From contig CP082962.1 in assembly GCA_021730285.1 (NCBI GenBank), positions 3,853,501 to 3,917,500 of the forward strand: DNA of 64,000 nucleotides, in the 5' to 3' direction. The notes beneath the pieces are model-generated. The model worked only from the letters and a program-made list of their open reading frames with translations, was not told where the DNA came from and did not search any database. Each line of letters begins with the position of its first letter. Position 1 is the stretch's first letter. Positions 1 to 8,646 of the stretch are shown here, one piece after another. This stretch comes from Desulfovibrio sp. JY (GTDB lineage: Bacteria; Desulfobacterota; Desulfovibrionia; Desulfovibrionales; Desulfovibrionaceae). The translations under genes were made by a program, and so were the position numbers.

Positions 1-290
1 TTTTTATCCGCAAGCTCGGCGTCTACCCGCCCGGCACCCTGGTCACACTATCCAACGGCATGCAGGGCATGGTCGTTTCCGCCAACATGCGCGACTCCAT
101 GCGGCCGAGCATCAAGATTTACCATCCCGACATCCCCAAACGCGAGGCGCTGATCATCGATCTCGGCATCGAGACGGAACTGACCGTGACCAAGGCCGTG
201 AAGCCTGCGGATCTTGCCCCGGACGTGCTCCACTACCTCAATCCCGGCAGGCAGGTTTCCTACTATGTGGACGCCGCACCCCGCACGTAA
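1..290 (+). CDS. C-terminal end of HD-GYP-type c-di-GMP phosphodiesterase (5' end outside window)
   Basis: Open reading frame entering from the left edge in frame from base 3 and ending with TAA at 288-290; about 95 residues are visible. The visible stretch reads KLGVYPPGTLVTLSNGMQG followed by a beta-rich segment. This is the typical tail after the HD-GYP domain, where a YPxGTLVxLSNG element is common. The catalytic HD and GYP motifs would lie upstream of the window, so the activity (hydrolysis of cyclic di-GMP) is inferred from family resemblance of the tail only. The adenylate cyclase gene begins 30 bases downstream, so the two may be co-transcribed, placing two cyclic-nucleotide enzymes side by side. 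Confidence 0.6.
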   Translation, partial: FIRKLGVYPPGTLVTLSNGMQGMVVSANMRDSMRPSIKIYHPDIPKREALIIDLGIETELTVTKAVKPADLAPDVLHYLNPGRQVSYYVDAAPRT

Positions 291-320
291 GGCGCCTGCC
301 GCCGCGGCCAGAGGCACGCC

Positions 321-3300
321 GTGACCCGGCCGGGCTCCCCGGCCCAGGCCATCATGCGGACCCTGCGCACCGGTCTGTCCCAGCCGCCGGGGTCCGACCT
401 GTCCCCCCTGGTTCCCCTGGCCAGACAGGCGCTGGCCTTTATCGACCGGGGAGCCTTCAACGATCCGGCCACGGCCGGCGAAGCGTCCGAACTGGCCTTT
501 TTGCTGGCCGCCCTGCTCGCCGCCGGCGATGAGCACTTCGCCAGGCAGGCCTTCGGGCTCCTTTTCCGCCTCGGCGTCGAAGGCGAAGTCCTGGCCGTCA
601 TCCATCTGGAAAAACTGCCCGAGGACCAGGCCGTCTCCATCCTCGGTTCCCTCGGCGTCGAGGAAAAACTCCTTTTTGCCAATGCCTTTTACCGCCGCCC
701 CCGGCCCTCGCGCCCCAAAACGGACCAGTATTGCCTCGAGATCATCGCCGACGTGGTCGAACGCGTGCCGGACGAACTGCTCATTCTGCTCGACCTCCTG
801 GCCAACCGCCACGAATATCCGGCCCTGCCCGTGCGCAACGCCCTGGTGCGGGGCCGCCTCGGCATGTGGCTGCACCGGCTGTTGGACATGGACCTCTCCG
901 CCGAGCAGACCCGGTACATGGCCCGTGTCGTCGGCCGCCTGCGCGAACCCACGCTGATCGAAAAGCTGGCCGTGCGCCTTGGCGAAATGGACGAGGTTTC
1001 CGCCGAAACGGTTTGCTTCGCCCTGGCCGAGACCCCCGGCGTCGACCCGGCCGTGGCGGCTGCGCCCCTGCGGGCCCTGCTGACCACGCCGGAACCTTCG
1101 CTTACGGCCGCCGCCCTGACCGCCCTGGCCCATTGCGACCCCGCCCAGGCCGCCGCCGCCGCCGCCGACTGCATCGCCAACGAGCCGGGCCGCACGGTCG
1201 AACTGGCCGCCTTTCTGGCCACCCTGCCCCTGACCGCCTTCGGCCAGTCCCTGCGGGCGCTTCCGGCCCAGGCGCGCCAGGGGACGCTGACGGCGGTCTA
1301 TGCCATCCTGGCCGCCGCCGTCCCCCGGACCATGGAGATCGCCGCCCGGGCCGCGCTCAAATCGGGAATCGCCTCCCCCGACCTGGGGCAAGTGCTCTTA
1401 AACGATCTGGCCGCCCGGGCCAGGGCCGCCGCACGTCCTTTCCCGCCCCCCCCTCCCGTGCCCGGCCCGGCCGTGGCCCGGCAGGAGCAAAAGGGGCTTT
1501 GGGGACGCGTCAAAACCATGGTGGGCGGTCCGGCCGGGGAGGATGCGGACGGCAAGACCGAGGCGCTTCGCCGTACACTGGCGGCCGGCGGGGAAATCAA
1601 CAACTTCCAGGCCTCCTGGGTGCGCCTGGACGGCGTGCAGGTAACCGGAGCCACTTTTTCCAAGGCCCTGTTTCGCGCGGCAAACCTGCGGCAGGCCTCA
1701 TTTGCCAAGACGACCTTCACCAATTGCCAGTTCACGGACGTCGGCTTCGAGGAGGCCTCGTTTTCCCTGGTGGCGTTTCGCAGCTGCCGCTTCGCCGATT
1801 GCCGGTTTCCCAAAAGCATGCTCGAAAACGTGCGCTTCGACGCGTGCGAACTCCGCCTGTGCTCCTTTGCCTCGATCACGGGCCGCAACCTGGCCTTCGA
1901 TGCGGTCGAAGCCTGGGAATGCGACTTTTACGGCGCCGCCGTCAGCGACCTGAAACTGACCCGCTGCCGGTTTCGGGGCGTCAGTCTGGTGCGGGCGGTG
2001 TTGCACGAATTTTCAGCCCGGGGCGCGCTTTTTTCCGATTGCCTGTTCGAGATGGCCTCCTTTCCCCGGGCCAACCTGCGCGGCGTGCGCACCAAGGGCT
2101 GCTATTTCGCCGGATCGCGCTTTACCGGCGCCACGGACGAACCGGACATCCTGGGGGCCATGGCCAAGGACGAAGCCGGCGCCCTGGCCGAAACCGAGAT
2201 GGACATCCCCCTGCCTTCGGCGCTTGCCGCGGGCCCGGGCCTACGCCTTGTGGCCGCCTGTTGCGACGCGGCCTTTTTCTCCCGGGACGTGGCCCGGCGG
2301 CGGCGGGCATTTCTGGCCAACAACAAACGCAGGCTGTCCTGGGCCAGAAGGCGTCTTGGCGAAGCGGGCGCGGCCTTTGTGGACATGATGCCCGTTCTTA
2401 TCGAAGCGCCCTTCGTGCGCGACGCCTCGGGCACGCGGCAAGCGCCGGCGGCGCGCATCGCCGGATACTCCCCCGACCTGCCGGCCGTGCGCCATGCCGC
2501 GCGGCATGGCGGCCGGACGATCGCGGACTGCGTCAGCCGTCCCCTGGCCCCCATCGGCGTGGAGGCGGTCTACACCATCGGCAGCGTGGGCACCGTGGCC
2601 CAGGGCGCGCAGTCGGATCTCGACGTCTGGGTCTGCCTGAATGAAAAGGCGGCCTCGCGCCCGGACTACGCGGCCTTTCAGGAAAAGCTCGAAACCATCA
2701 GCCAACAGGCCATGGCCGAGCAGGGGCTCGAAATCCATTTTTTCTGCATGACCGTTGCCGACGTGCGCGACAACGTGTTCGGCTATTCCGAGGACGAAGG
2801 GTACGGCTCGGCCCAGGGCTGCCTGCTCAAGGAGGAGTTCTACCGCACGGCCTTGGTCGTGGCCGGCCGCAAACCGGCCTGGTGGTGCATGGCGCCGCGC
2901 ATCACCCCGGAAGCCTACGCCAAGGCGCTGGCCGGCCTTGTCCGGTCCGAACCGGAAATCGCGGCCGACACCCTGGATTTCGGTTGTGTGCAGTCCATCG
3001 CCGGAGACGAATATTTCGGGGCCTCACTGTGGATGATCGTCAAATCCTTAACGAGCCCGTTCAAATCCATCATCAAGTTCGGACTGCTGGAAAAATACGC
3101 CGCCGCCCCGAGCACGCCGGAACTGCTTTGCGACACGCTCAAGCAGTCCATCTTCAGCAACCTGAGCGGACTTTGGCATTGCGATCCGTACGCCCTGCTG
3201 TTCCGCGAAGTCAGCCGGCATTACGAGGCCGGCGGCCAGAGCGGGGCAGCGGAGCTGCTGCGCCAGGCGTTCATGCAAAAAACCGGCTTCGATCCTTGCG

Positions 3301-4208
3301 AGGAATACGTCGGCCGCGACGGCGACACCCTTCTTGACCATTATTTTCCCTATGCCCCGACGGGCGGCGGCGCTTGCCCGCCGCCGCCCAAACGGGAGGC
3401 CAAGACCGGACAGGCGAGCTTCGCCGCGGCCATGGCCCTCGGCGACGCCATCACCCGGTATTTTCTGCGCGCGTATGAACGGCTCAAGGAGCGAAGCCGG
3501 GAATTGGCCAGCGGCGGGGGGCTGACCGAGCGCGACCAGACCATGTTGTCGCGTCGCATTGCCGCCAGCTTCGGCCGCAAGGTCGGCAAGATCATGCGTC
3601 TGCCGTTCGTGCGCCCGGGGCATGACCTGTTCGATTCACTGGAATTCGGCTACGAGGAAATCGCGCCCAAGGAAAAGGGTTTTGTGCTGCGCGCCGAACC
3701 ACGGGGAGGAGACGGCGAACGCGGGGCGCGAACGCGGGAAACCGTGCGCCAGGACGCCTCGCTGCCGCGCCTTTGCGCCTGGATCGTGGCCAACGAGCTC
3801 TACCGACCGGGCATGGCGCTTGGCGCATCGCCCCTGCCGGCGCCGCTCACCCTGCCCGATGCCACCGGGCTGCTCGCGGCCATCCACGACACATTCCCGG
3901 CCAAGGAGACCTTTGCCCCGCCGCTGTCCTGGGGGCTGGCTCCGGAACGCATCACCGCCGCCCTGATCGCGGTCAACCTGCTCGCCCCGCGCGAGGAACG
4001 CCGCACCGTGACCGCGGACGTGCTTTACGCCACAAGCTGGGGAGAACTTTTCCACCTGGAGCGCATCACGGGACTCGAGGCGCTCGACGATTCCCCGGCC
4101 TTTTTCCTGAGCGAGGCCGTGGAGACGGGACTGGCCCCCGAGCTGCGCCTCGCCATCCACGCCCCGGCCAAATCCCAGTGCCCGGCCGGCCGGCAGGCCA
4201 GACGCTAA
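321..4208 (+). CDS. Class I adenylate cyclase with helical N-terminal region and pentapeptide-repeat block
   Basis: Predicted to make cAMP from ATP. The catalytic region lies in the C-terminal half: GSVG at about residue 754 followed by SDLDVWVC at about 764-771, the nucleotidyltransferase signature of CyaA-type (class I) cyclases. Further class I landmarks follow, such as GDEYFGASLW, a KSLTSPFKS segment and a DPYALLFREV segment. Residues 1-370 are Ala/Leu-rich helices resembling HEAT-like repeats. Residues about 437-613 form a run of pentapeptide repeats with Phe or Leu at every fifth position. At 1,295 residues it is much longer than the roughly 850-residue enterobacterial CyaA. The start is GTG at 321; an in-frame ATG at 354 is an alternative. 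The repeat regions probably mediate protein binding, but the partner is unknown. Confidence 0.85.
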   Translation: MTRPGSPAQAIMRTLRTGLSQPPGSDLSPLVPLARQALAFIDRGAFNDPATAGEASELAFLLAALLAAGDEHFARQAFGLLFRLGVEGEVLAVIHLEKLPEDQAVSILGSLGVEEKLLFANAFYRRPRPSRPKTDQYCLEIIADVVERVPDELLILLDLLANRHEYPALPVRNALVRGRLGMWLHRLLDMDLSAEQTRYMARVVGRLREPTLIEKLAVRLGEMDEVSAETVCFALAETPGVDPAVAAAPLRALLTTPEPSLTAAALTALAHCDPAQAAAAAADCIANEPGRTVELAAFLATLPLTAFGQSLRALPAQARQGTLTAVYAILAAAVPRTMEIAARAALKSGIASPDLGQVLLNDLAARARAAARPFPPPPPVPGPAVARQEQKGLWGRVKTMVGGPAGEDADGKTEALRRTLAAGGEINNFQASWVRLDGVQVTGATFSKALFRAANLRQASFAKTTFTNCQFTDVGFEEASFSLVAFRSCRFADCRFPKSMLENVRFDACELRLCSFASITGRNLAFDAVEAWECDFYGAAVSDLKLTRCRFRGVSLVRAVLHEFSARGALFSDCLFEMASFPRANLRGVRTKGCYFAGSRFTGATDEPDILGAMAKDEAGALAETEMDIPLPSALAAGPGLRLVAACCDAAFFSRDVARRRRAFLANNKRRLSWARRRLGEAGAAFVDMMPVLIEAPFVRDASGTRQAPAARIAGYSPDLPAVRHAARHGGRTIADCVSRPLAPIGVEAVYTIGSVGTVAQGAQSDLDVWVCLNEKAASRPDYAAFQEKLETISQQAMAEQGLEIHFFCMTVADVRDNVFGYSEDEGYGSAQGCLLKEEFYRTALVVAGRKPAWWCMAPRITPEAYAKALAGLVRSEPEIAADTLDFGCVQSIAGDEYFGASLWMIVKSLTSPFKSIIKFGLLEKYAAAPSTPELLCDTLKQSIFSNLSGLWHCDPYALLFREVSRHYEAGGQSGAAELLRQAFMQKTGFDPCEEYVGRDGDTLLDHYFPYAPTGGGACPPPPKREAKTGQASFAAAMALGDAITRYFLRAYERLKERSRELASGGGLTERDQTMLSRRIAASFGRKVGKIMRLPFVRPGHDLFDSLEFGYEEIAPKEKGFVLRAEPRGGDGERGARTRETVRQDASLPRLCAWIVANELYRPGMALGASPLPAPLTLPDATGLLAAIHDTFPAKETFAPPLSWGLAPERITAALIAVNLLAPREERRTVTADVLYATSWGELFHLERITGLEALDDSPAFFLSEAVETGLAPELRLAIHAPAKSQCPAGRQARR

Positions 4209-4273
4209 ACGCGCCTCGCCTGCCGTTACTGCGAAAACGGCCTCGAAAGGATGGAGCTCTTACGAGCGCAACA

Positions 4274-4744
4274 CTAGACGCGGTTTTCCCGAACCGCTTC
4301 GACGGCCATTCCCGGTGGGACCCGGTAGAGCGCGTTGCCGTCGAAGTTGTGCTGGGCCCGGAACCAGAGCCAATAGAACGAGGGTTTGACGATGTGGCGG
4401 TTGCCGTGCCAGTCGAGCAGCATATGGCCCGACATGCCGATGGCCAGCCCCACACCCCAGGGCGCGGCCGCGCCCGTGCCGATGAGAAGCCACAGGAGAA
4501 TCAGCCACTCGAAGCCGTGCATCACGAGATAGAGCTTCGTCAGCCGGCCCTCTTCGCAGCTTTTGAAAAAGTCCTCCACCCCGCCCCAGCCGCGATTGTG
4601 GATCACGTAGTCCGCTACGTGGTCAAGATCCATGAGAACGCTGGAGAAACCGGCCATGAACCCGGCCGCCACACTTCCCCCGGCGGCGGCGTAACCGGCC
4701 ACGGCCAGCGGGATGGCGCTGAGGCAATGCTGATACAACTTCAC
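4274..4744 (-). CDS. Small integral membrane protein, YdjM/metal-dependent-hydrolase-like
   Basis: 156 residues starting at a GTG that overlaps the stop codon of the upstream gene (GTGA overlap at 4741-4744), so translation is probably coupled. It has hydrophobic segments near residues 8-40, 75-92 and 95-112. Conserved-looking His/Asp clusters stand out: DLDH near residue 40, a GH pair followed by DWHGNRH near 107-118. This arrangement recalls membrane-embedded metal-dependent hydrolases of the YdjM (DUF457) type. The match is by motif impression only, so function remains unassigned. It is convergent with the adenylate cyclase, with 65 bases between the stops. Confidence 0.55.
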   Translation of the reverse strand: MKLYQHCLSAIPLAVAGYAAAGGSVAAGFMAGFSSVLMDLDHVADYVIHNRGWGGVEDFFKSCEEGRLTKLYLVMHGFEWLILLWLLIGTGAAAPWGVGLAIGMSGHMLLDWHGNRHIVKPSFYWLWFRAQHNFDGNALYRVPPGMAVEAVRENRV

Positions 4745-4992
4745 TTGGGCAAGTCCTTTGCGGCCACGCGTCCGGCTTCGGTCAGCCGGCCGCTGTAGGC
4801 CGAGATGTCGTATTGATAATACCCCTTGTCGAAGAGAGCCCGGAAAAGCCGCCAGGCCTTTCCCGGCGCAAAGCCGAGCCGCGTCGCCACTTCGCCGGGC
4901 ATGACGCGATCCGGGAAGGCCGCTTCCGGCTGGGCGGCCAATGCGGCCAGAAGCCGGACGGCCTCGGGTCCCAAGGGGTTTTTCTCTTCCAT
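4741..4992 (-). CDS. Small winged-helix-like protein of unknown function
   Basis: 83 residues from the ATG at 4992 (MEEKNPLGPEAVRLLAAL). The frame stays open further upstream to 5265, but that extension is Arg/Pro-rich low-complexity translation of a G/C-skewed region and is unlikely to be coding. The middle (PGEVATRLGF, KAWRLFRALFDKGYYQYD) looks like a helix-turn-helix with a following wing, as in small winged-helix proteins, and a Leu-Thr-Glu-Ala-Gly-Arg segment near the C terminus is typical of such folds. It overlaps the next gene by four bases and probably forms a two-gene unit with it. It may bind DNA or RNA; no target is suggested by the sequence. Confidence 0.55.
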   Translation of the reverse strand: MEEKNPLGPEAVRLLAALAAQPEAAFPDRVMPGEVATRLGFAPGKAWRLFRALFDKGYYQYDISAYSGRLTEAGRVAAKDLPK

Positions 4993-5564
4993 GCGCTTCG
5001 CCGGGCCTTCAAATATCGGGCTCCCTGCGATGTTGCAAGTCCTCCCCTCGGAGAAGAAAGACGGATTTCGCCTCACAGGAATCCGTCCTTTTCGGTTTAT
5101 TCGGCCGGCTGGGGGGGGAGTGAGTGGGTGGTTTGTTGGGGGGGGTACGTTGGCAAGCTGGTCGGTTCGCTGGTTGGCCGGGGCGGGGGCAGGACGGCCG
5201 CGCGCGGCGCATATTTGAAGAATACGCCTTCGCGTCCGCCCTGCCCCCGCCCCGGCCCTGGTCACACTTCCGTGTCCGGGAGAAATGCCCGCCCGCTACG
5301 CGGATGTCGGGATGATAACCGCCTCGTACGGAAGCAACAGCACGCTATCCTCATTCCAACAGTCAAAACCGCCGACTCTGGCTGTGTGCTCAAAAAATAT
5401 TCAATCTTTCCAAAATGTTGGATCTAAATAATTGAAAGAACCTTTTCTCCTCGGATAAAAAGCCCCCACACCCCTTGGAAAGTTTTTGAAGGGGGGTCCA
5501 GGGGGGAAACTTTTTTCAAAAAGTTTCCCCCCTGGCCGCCGGAGGCATTCCCCCTCCCTCTCCC
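4993..5564. other. Intergenic region: G-rich tract, AT-rich stretch and a long palindrome
   Basis: No convincing gene. From the left it holds a strikingly G-rich stretch at 5111-5189 with two runs of eight G, then an ordinary segment. An AT-rich stretch (about 5370-5450) could hold the promoter for the minus-strand pair below. A perfect 38-base palindrome at 5498-5535 lies just beyond the phosphoglucomutase stop. Long open frames here are products of base skew. Confidence 0.5.
5498..5535. repeat. 38-bp perfect palindrome (family A), 3' of phosphoglucomutase
   Basis: Two perfect 18-base arms separated by two bases. The arms read CCAGGGGGGAAACTTTTT and its exact complement, so a transcript from either strand folds into one long hairpin. 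It lies 30 bases past the stop of the minus-strand phosphoglucomutase gene. The run of T is inside the stem rather than after it, so it is not a textbook intrinsic terminator, although it could stop RNA polymerase or protect RNA 3' ends. The same 18-2-18 architecture recurs at 17371-17408 and 19774-19811. Confidence 0.85.
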
Positions 5565-7622
5565 CTATACTCCTGCTGCCTTGAAAGCGGCGTCGACGAT
5601 CTCCCTGGCCTCGGCCTGGAGGGCCTGCAGGTGTTCACGGCCGTTGAAGCTTTCGGCATAGATTTTATAGATGTCCTCGGTGCCAGAGGGGCGCGCCGCG
5701 AACCAGCCGTTTTCGGTCACCACCTTGAGCCCGCCGATGGACGCGCCGTTGCCCGGGGCATTGGTCAGCTTGGCCACGATGGCCTCGCCGGCAAGCGTGG
5801 TGACGGTGACCATATCCGGGGAGAGCTTGGCCAGGGCGGCTTTTTGGGGTTTGCTGGCCGGGGCGTCGAGGCGTTCGTAGATGGGTGCGCCGAAGCGTTC
5901 GGTCAGCGCCGTGTAATGCTCGGCCGGGTCCTTGCCGGTCTTGGCCGTGATCTCGGCCGCGAGCAGATCCATGATGATGCCGTCCTTGTCCGTGGTCCAG
6001 ACCGTGCCGTCCTTACGCAGATAGGACGCGCCGGCGCTTTCCTCGCCACCGAAGCCGAAGGAGCCGTCGATGAGCCCGGGGACGAACCATTTGAATCCGA
6101 CGGGCACCTCGCACAATTTACGGCCAAGCCCGGCCGCCACCCGGTCGATCATGGCGCTCGAGACCACGGTCTTGCCGACCGCCGCGTCGGCGCGCCAGTT
6201 CGGGCGTGTGGTGAAGAGGTAGTTGATGGCCACGGCCAGGTAGTTGTTGGGATTTAAAAGCCCGGCCGAGCGGGTGACGATGCCGTGGCGGTCATAGTCC
6301 GGGTCGTTGCCGAAGGCGATGTCGTAGGACTGGCGGTGTTCGATGAGGCGGGCCATGGCATAGGGCGAGGAGCAGTCCATGCGGATCTTGCCGTCCTTGT
6401 CCACGGTCATGAACGAAAACGTCGGGTCGACCACATCGCTTATGAGCGACAGGTTAAGGCGGAAGCGTTCGACCATGGGTTCCCAGAACCCCACGCCCGA
6501 GCCGCCCAGCGGATCGACGCCAATGTGGATGCCGGAGTCGCGGATGGCGGCCATGTCGACCATGTTTTCCAGGTCGGCCACGTAGGGCATGACGTAGTCG
6601 TATTCCTCGGTGGTCGCGGCCCGAAGCGCGGCGGCGTAGGGCATGCGGCGCACACCGGCGAGTTTCTTCTCCAGGTAGGCGTTGGCCATGTCCTGGACGG
6701 TCCTGGTGATGTCGGTATCGGCCGGGCCACCGGAGGGGGGATTGTACTTGAAGCCGCCGTCGTCCGGGGGATTGTGGGACGGCGTAATGACGATGCCGTC
6801 GGCGTGGACCCCTTTGTGATCGCGGTTGAAGGTCAGGATGGCGTGGGAGATGACCGGGGTCGGGGTGTAGCCGCGTCCGGCCTGGATGCGGGTGGTAACG
6901 CCGTTTGCGGCCAGGACTTCAAGGGCGGTGATGAAGGCCGGCTCGGACAGGGCGTGGGTGTCCATGCCGAGAAAAAGCGGCCCGGTGATGCCCTTGCCGG
7001 CCCGATAGTCACAGATGGCCTGGGTGGTGGCCAGGATATGATGCTCGTTGAACGACCCGTCCAGGGACGAACCCCGGTGGCCGGAGGTGCCGAAGGACAC
7101 CCGCTGCAAGGGATCGGCCGGGTCGGGAATGACGGCATAATAGGACGCAACGAGCCTTGGCACGTTGACGAGAAGCGACCTGGGAGCCGGCTTGCCGGCC
7201 AGCGGGCTTACGGGCATGGGAAGACCTCCTTGGTATGGACCCTCAGCATAGTGACCCAAAGGGAATCGGTCGTCCACATCCGGCGACGATTCGAGGGAAA
7301 ATCGGGGCGGCGCAATGCGTGTCGCCCGGCAAACGGGACACTTGCCGGGTTTGGCCAGCCGGTCACGCTTGGCGAAGACGTACCCGCAGGCGAGGCAGTG
7401 CGCCGGATGGACGATGAGAGGCGAGCCTCCCCGACGAAGCGACCGGCGCACATGGTCCAGAGCGGCCAGCACGGCCTTTTCACCGGCCCGGACCTCCGCG
7501 GAAAGTTCCAGAGCCGTTGCCGGCTCATTCAAGAAGGACAACGCCTCCAGAAGTGCCCGGGCAAGGGTCTTTTCACGCGCGGCCGGAATGGGAGCGGCTT
7601 TGGGGCGCATAGCCGGAGCCAT
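5565..7622 (-). CDS. pgm: Alpha-phosphoglucomutase with an in-frame N-terminal winged-helix/zinc-ribbon extension
   Basis: Interconverts glucose-1-phosphate and glucose-6-phosphate. The frame runs 685 codons. Residues about 136-685 are a standard phosphoglucomutase of 550 residues: FGTSGHRG near the start, the phosphoserine loop ITPSHNPP, the metal-binding [10 protein letters not shown], and the sugar/phosphate-binding GEESAG and [10 protein letters not shown]. Residues about 15-110 look like a separate domain: a helical winged-helix segment, then a zinc ribbon with Cys pairs C76-x2-C79 and C95-x2-C98. The ATG at 7217 (residue 136) is preceded by an excellent ribosome site (AAGGAGG, seven bases upstream). 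The enzyme is therefore probably also, or mainly, made from that internal start. The upstream ATG at 7622 has only a weak site. Confidence 0.85.
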   Translation of the reverse strand: MAPAMRPKAAPIPAAREKTLARALLEALSFLNEPATALELSAEVRAGEKAVLAALDHVRRSLRRGGSPLIVHPAHCLACGYVFAKRDRLAKPGKCPVCRATRIAPPRFSLESSPDVDDRFPLGHYAEGPYQGGLPMPVSPLAGKPAPRSLLVNVPRLVASYYAVIPDPADPLQRVSFGTSGHRGSSLDGSFNEHHILATTQAICDYRAGKGITGPLFLGMDTHALSEPAFITALEVLAANGVTTRIQAGRGYTPTPVISHAILTFNRDHKGVHADGIVITPSHNPPDDGGFKYNPPSGGPADTDITRTVQDMANAYLEKKLAGVRRMPYAAALRAATTEEYDYVMPYVADLENMVDMAAIRDSGIHIGVDPLGGSGVGFWEPMVERFRLNLSLISDVVDPTFSFMTVDKDGKIRMDCSSPYAMARLIEHRQSYDIAFGNDPDYDRHGIVTRSAGLLNPNNYLAVAINYLFTTRPNWRADAAVGKTVVSSAMIDRVAAGLGRKLCEVPVGFKWFVPGLIDGSFGFGGEESAGASYLRKDGTVWTTDKDGIIMDLLAAEITAKTGKDPAEHYTALTERFGAPIYERLDAPASKPQKAALAKLSPDMVTVTTLAGEAIVAKLTNAPGNGASIGGLKVVTENGWFAARPSGTEDIYKIYAESFNGREHLQALQAEAREIVDAAFKAAGV

Positions 7623-7636
7623 TTCCCGATCGGGAC

Positions 7637-8350
7637 TCAGGCCAGATATTTTACGATGTCGTTCGCCGTGGCGTAAACCATGAGCGCAATAAGGACCAGC
7701 CAGCCGCAGACCGCCGAGGGTAGGTAGAAGCGGGCGAAGCGGGAAGCGCAGCGCTCGAGGCTATCGAATACGATCTTGCCGCCGTCGAGGGGCGGCAGGG
7801 GGAGCAGGTTGAAAACGGCCAGGCTCATGGAGAGATAGCCGCCGAATAAAAACAGCCGGACCGTCTCGCCCCGTACATACCGCCCGCCTTCGGCCACGAT
7901 GCCGACAAGGCTGCTGAGTTCCCCGGCGTGGCGAAACAGTTCCGGAATGGACGACAGGATCAGCCCCGCGCTTTTGGCCGTCCAGACGAACGGCTGCCAC
8001 AGCGCGGCAAGGCCGTGCGCGCCGGGAGTCAGAAAGCAGGCCACGCCATAACAGCCGCAGGCGGCAAGCACATTGGCCAATGGACCGGCCAGGGAGAAAA
8101 GCAGACGCGCCGCCAGGGGGCGGGCAAGGTAATCGCGGGAATCGATCAGGTCGAGCAGCACATAGCCGCCAAGGGGCACGGCGGACAGGCAATAGCGGGT
8201 GCCGCCAAACGACCGGCTCCACAACACCGGCCCGAAGCCCAGGGAAAACCGAGCGACCGGCAGGCCAAGGGCCTTGGCGGCCAGAAAGTGGCCCAGTTCG
8301 TGGATGAAGACGAGTATCGCCAACAGCGCGATGACAGCGACGTAGGGCAT
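7637..8350 (-). CDS. Site-2 protease family (M50) membrane metalloprotease, short form
   Basis: 237 residues, several membrane segments. The zinc-protease signature HELGH is at residues 17-21 in the first membrane helix, and a second-site LPPLDGGK motif lies near residue 190, supplying the third metal ligand (Asp). There is no PDZ domain between them, so this is the compact M50 type rather than an RseP homologue. Such proteins cleave substrates within the membrane; the substrate is unknown. The ATG at 8350 has a GGAGG site seven bases upstream. It sits 14 bases before the winged-helix/phosphoglucomutase frame, on the same strand. Confidence 0.8.
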   Translation of the reverse strand: MPYVAVIALLAILVFIHELGHFLAAKALGLPVARFSLGFGPVLWSRSFGGTRYCLSAVPLGGYVLLDLIDSRDYLARPLAARLLFSLAGPLANVLAACGCYGVACFLTPGAHGLAALWQPFVWTAKSAGLILSSIPELFRHAGELSSLVGIVAEGGRYVRGETVRLFLFGGYLSMSLAVFNLLPLPPLDGGKIVFDSLERCASRFARFYLPSAVCGWLVLIALMVYATANDIVKYLA

Positions 8351-8400
8351 GGCAAGCCTCCGTTACGACGGTGCGCCCGAAAAAGCCTAGCGGCGACCCG

Positions 8401-8646
8401 TCAGATGAAATCCGGGTCCACGGCCGCCTTGCCGCCGGCCAGCATCACCTTGACGAAGCGCACCGAACGATCGTCCACCGGCACGATGGGGAACCGGTTC
8501 CGGCAGGCGTCGCAGGCGATCATGGCGGGCTTGACCGGAGCCACCACCGGCACCTCGCGGTGGCAGAAGGGACACGGATAGAGAAACACCAGTTCCACCC
8601 CGACGGGCTTGGCCGGGGTGAGGGGCTTTCGCGACTCGTTGCTCAT
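8401..8646 (-). CDS. Small CxxC zinc-ribbon-like protein
   Basis: 81 residues. Two Cys pairs, CPFC near residue 25 and CDAC near residue 45, are spaced as in a small zinc ribbon or rubredoxin-like knuckle. The rest is hydrophobic/basic with no catalytic motif. The ATG overlaps the stop codon of the phosphoglycerate mutase gene (ATGA), so the two are translationally coupled. Function is unknown; it may be a small RNA-, protein- or metal-binding accessory protein. Confidence 0.6.
   Translation of the reverse strand: MSNESRKPLTPAKPVGVELVFLYPCPFCHREVPVVAPVKPAMIACDACRNRFPIVPVDDRSVRFVKVMLAGGKAAVDPDFI

Noticed and set aside
48-1391. Long Gly/Gln-rich open frame on the strand opposite the adenylate cyclase
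   Set aside because: Low-complexity composition typical of antisense frames in GC-rich genes; the plus-strand frame has clear domains.
4993-5265. Upstream extension of the 83-residue winged-helix-like protein
   Set aside because: Translation of the G/C-run region gives Pro/Arg-rich low complexity; the ATG at 4992 begins the folded part.
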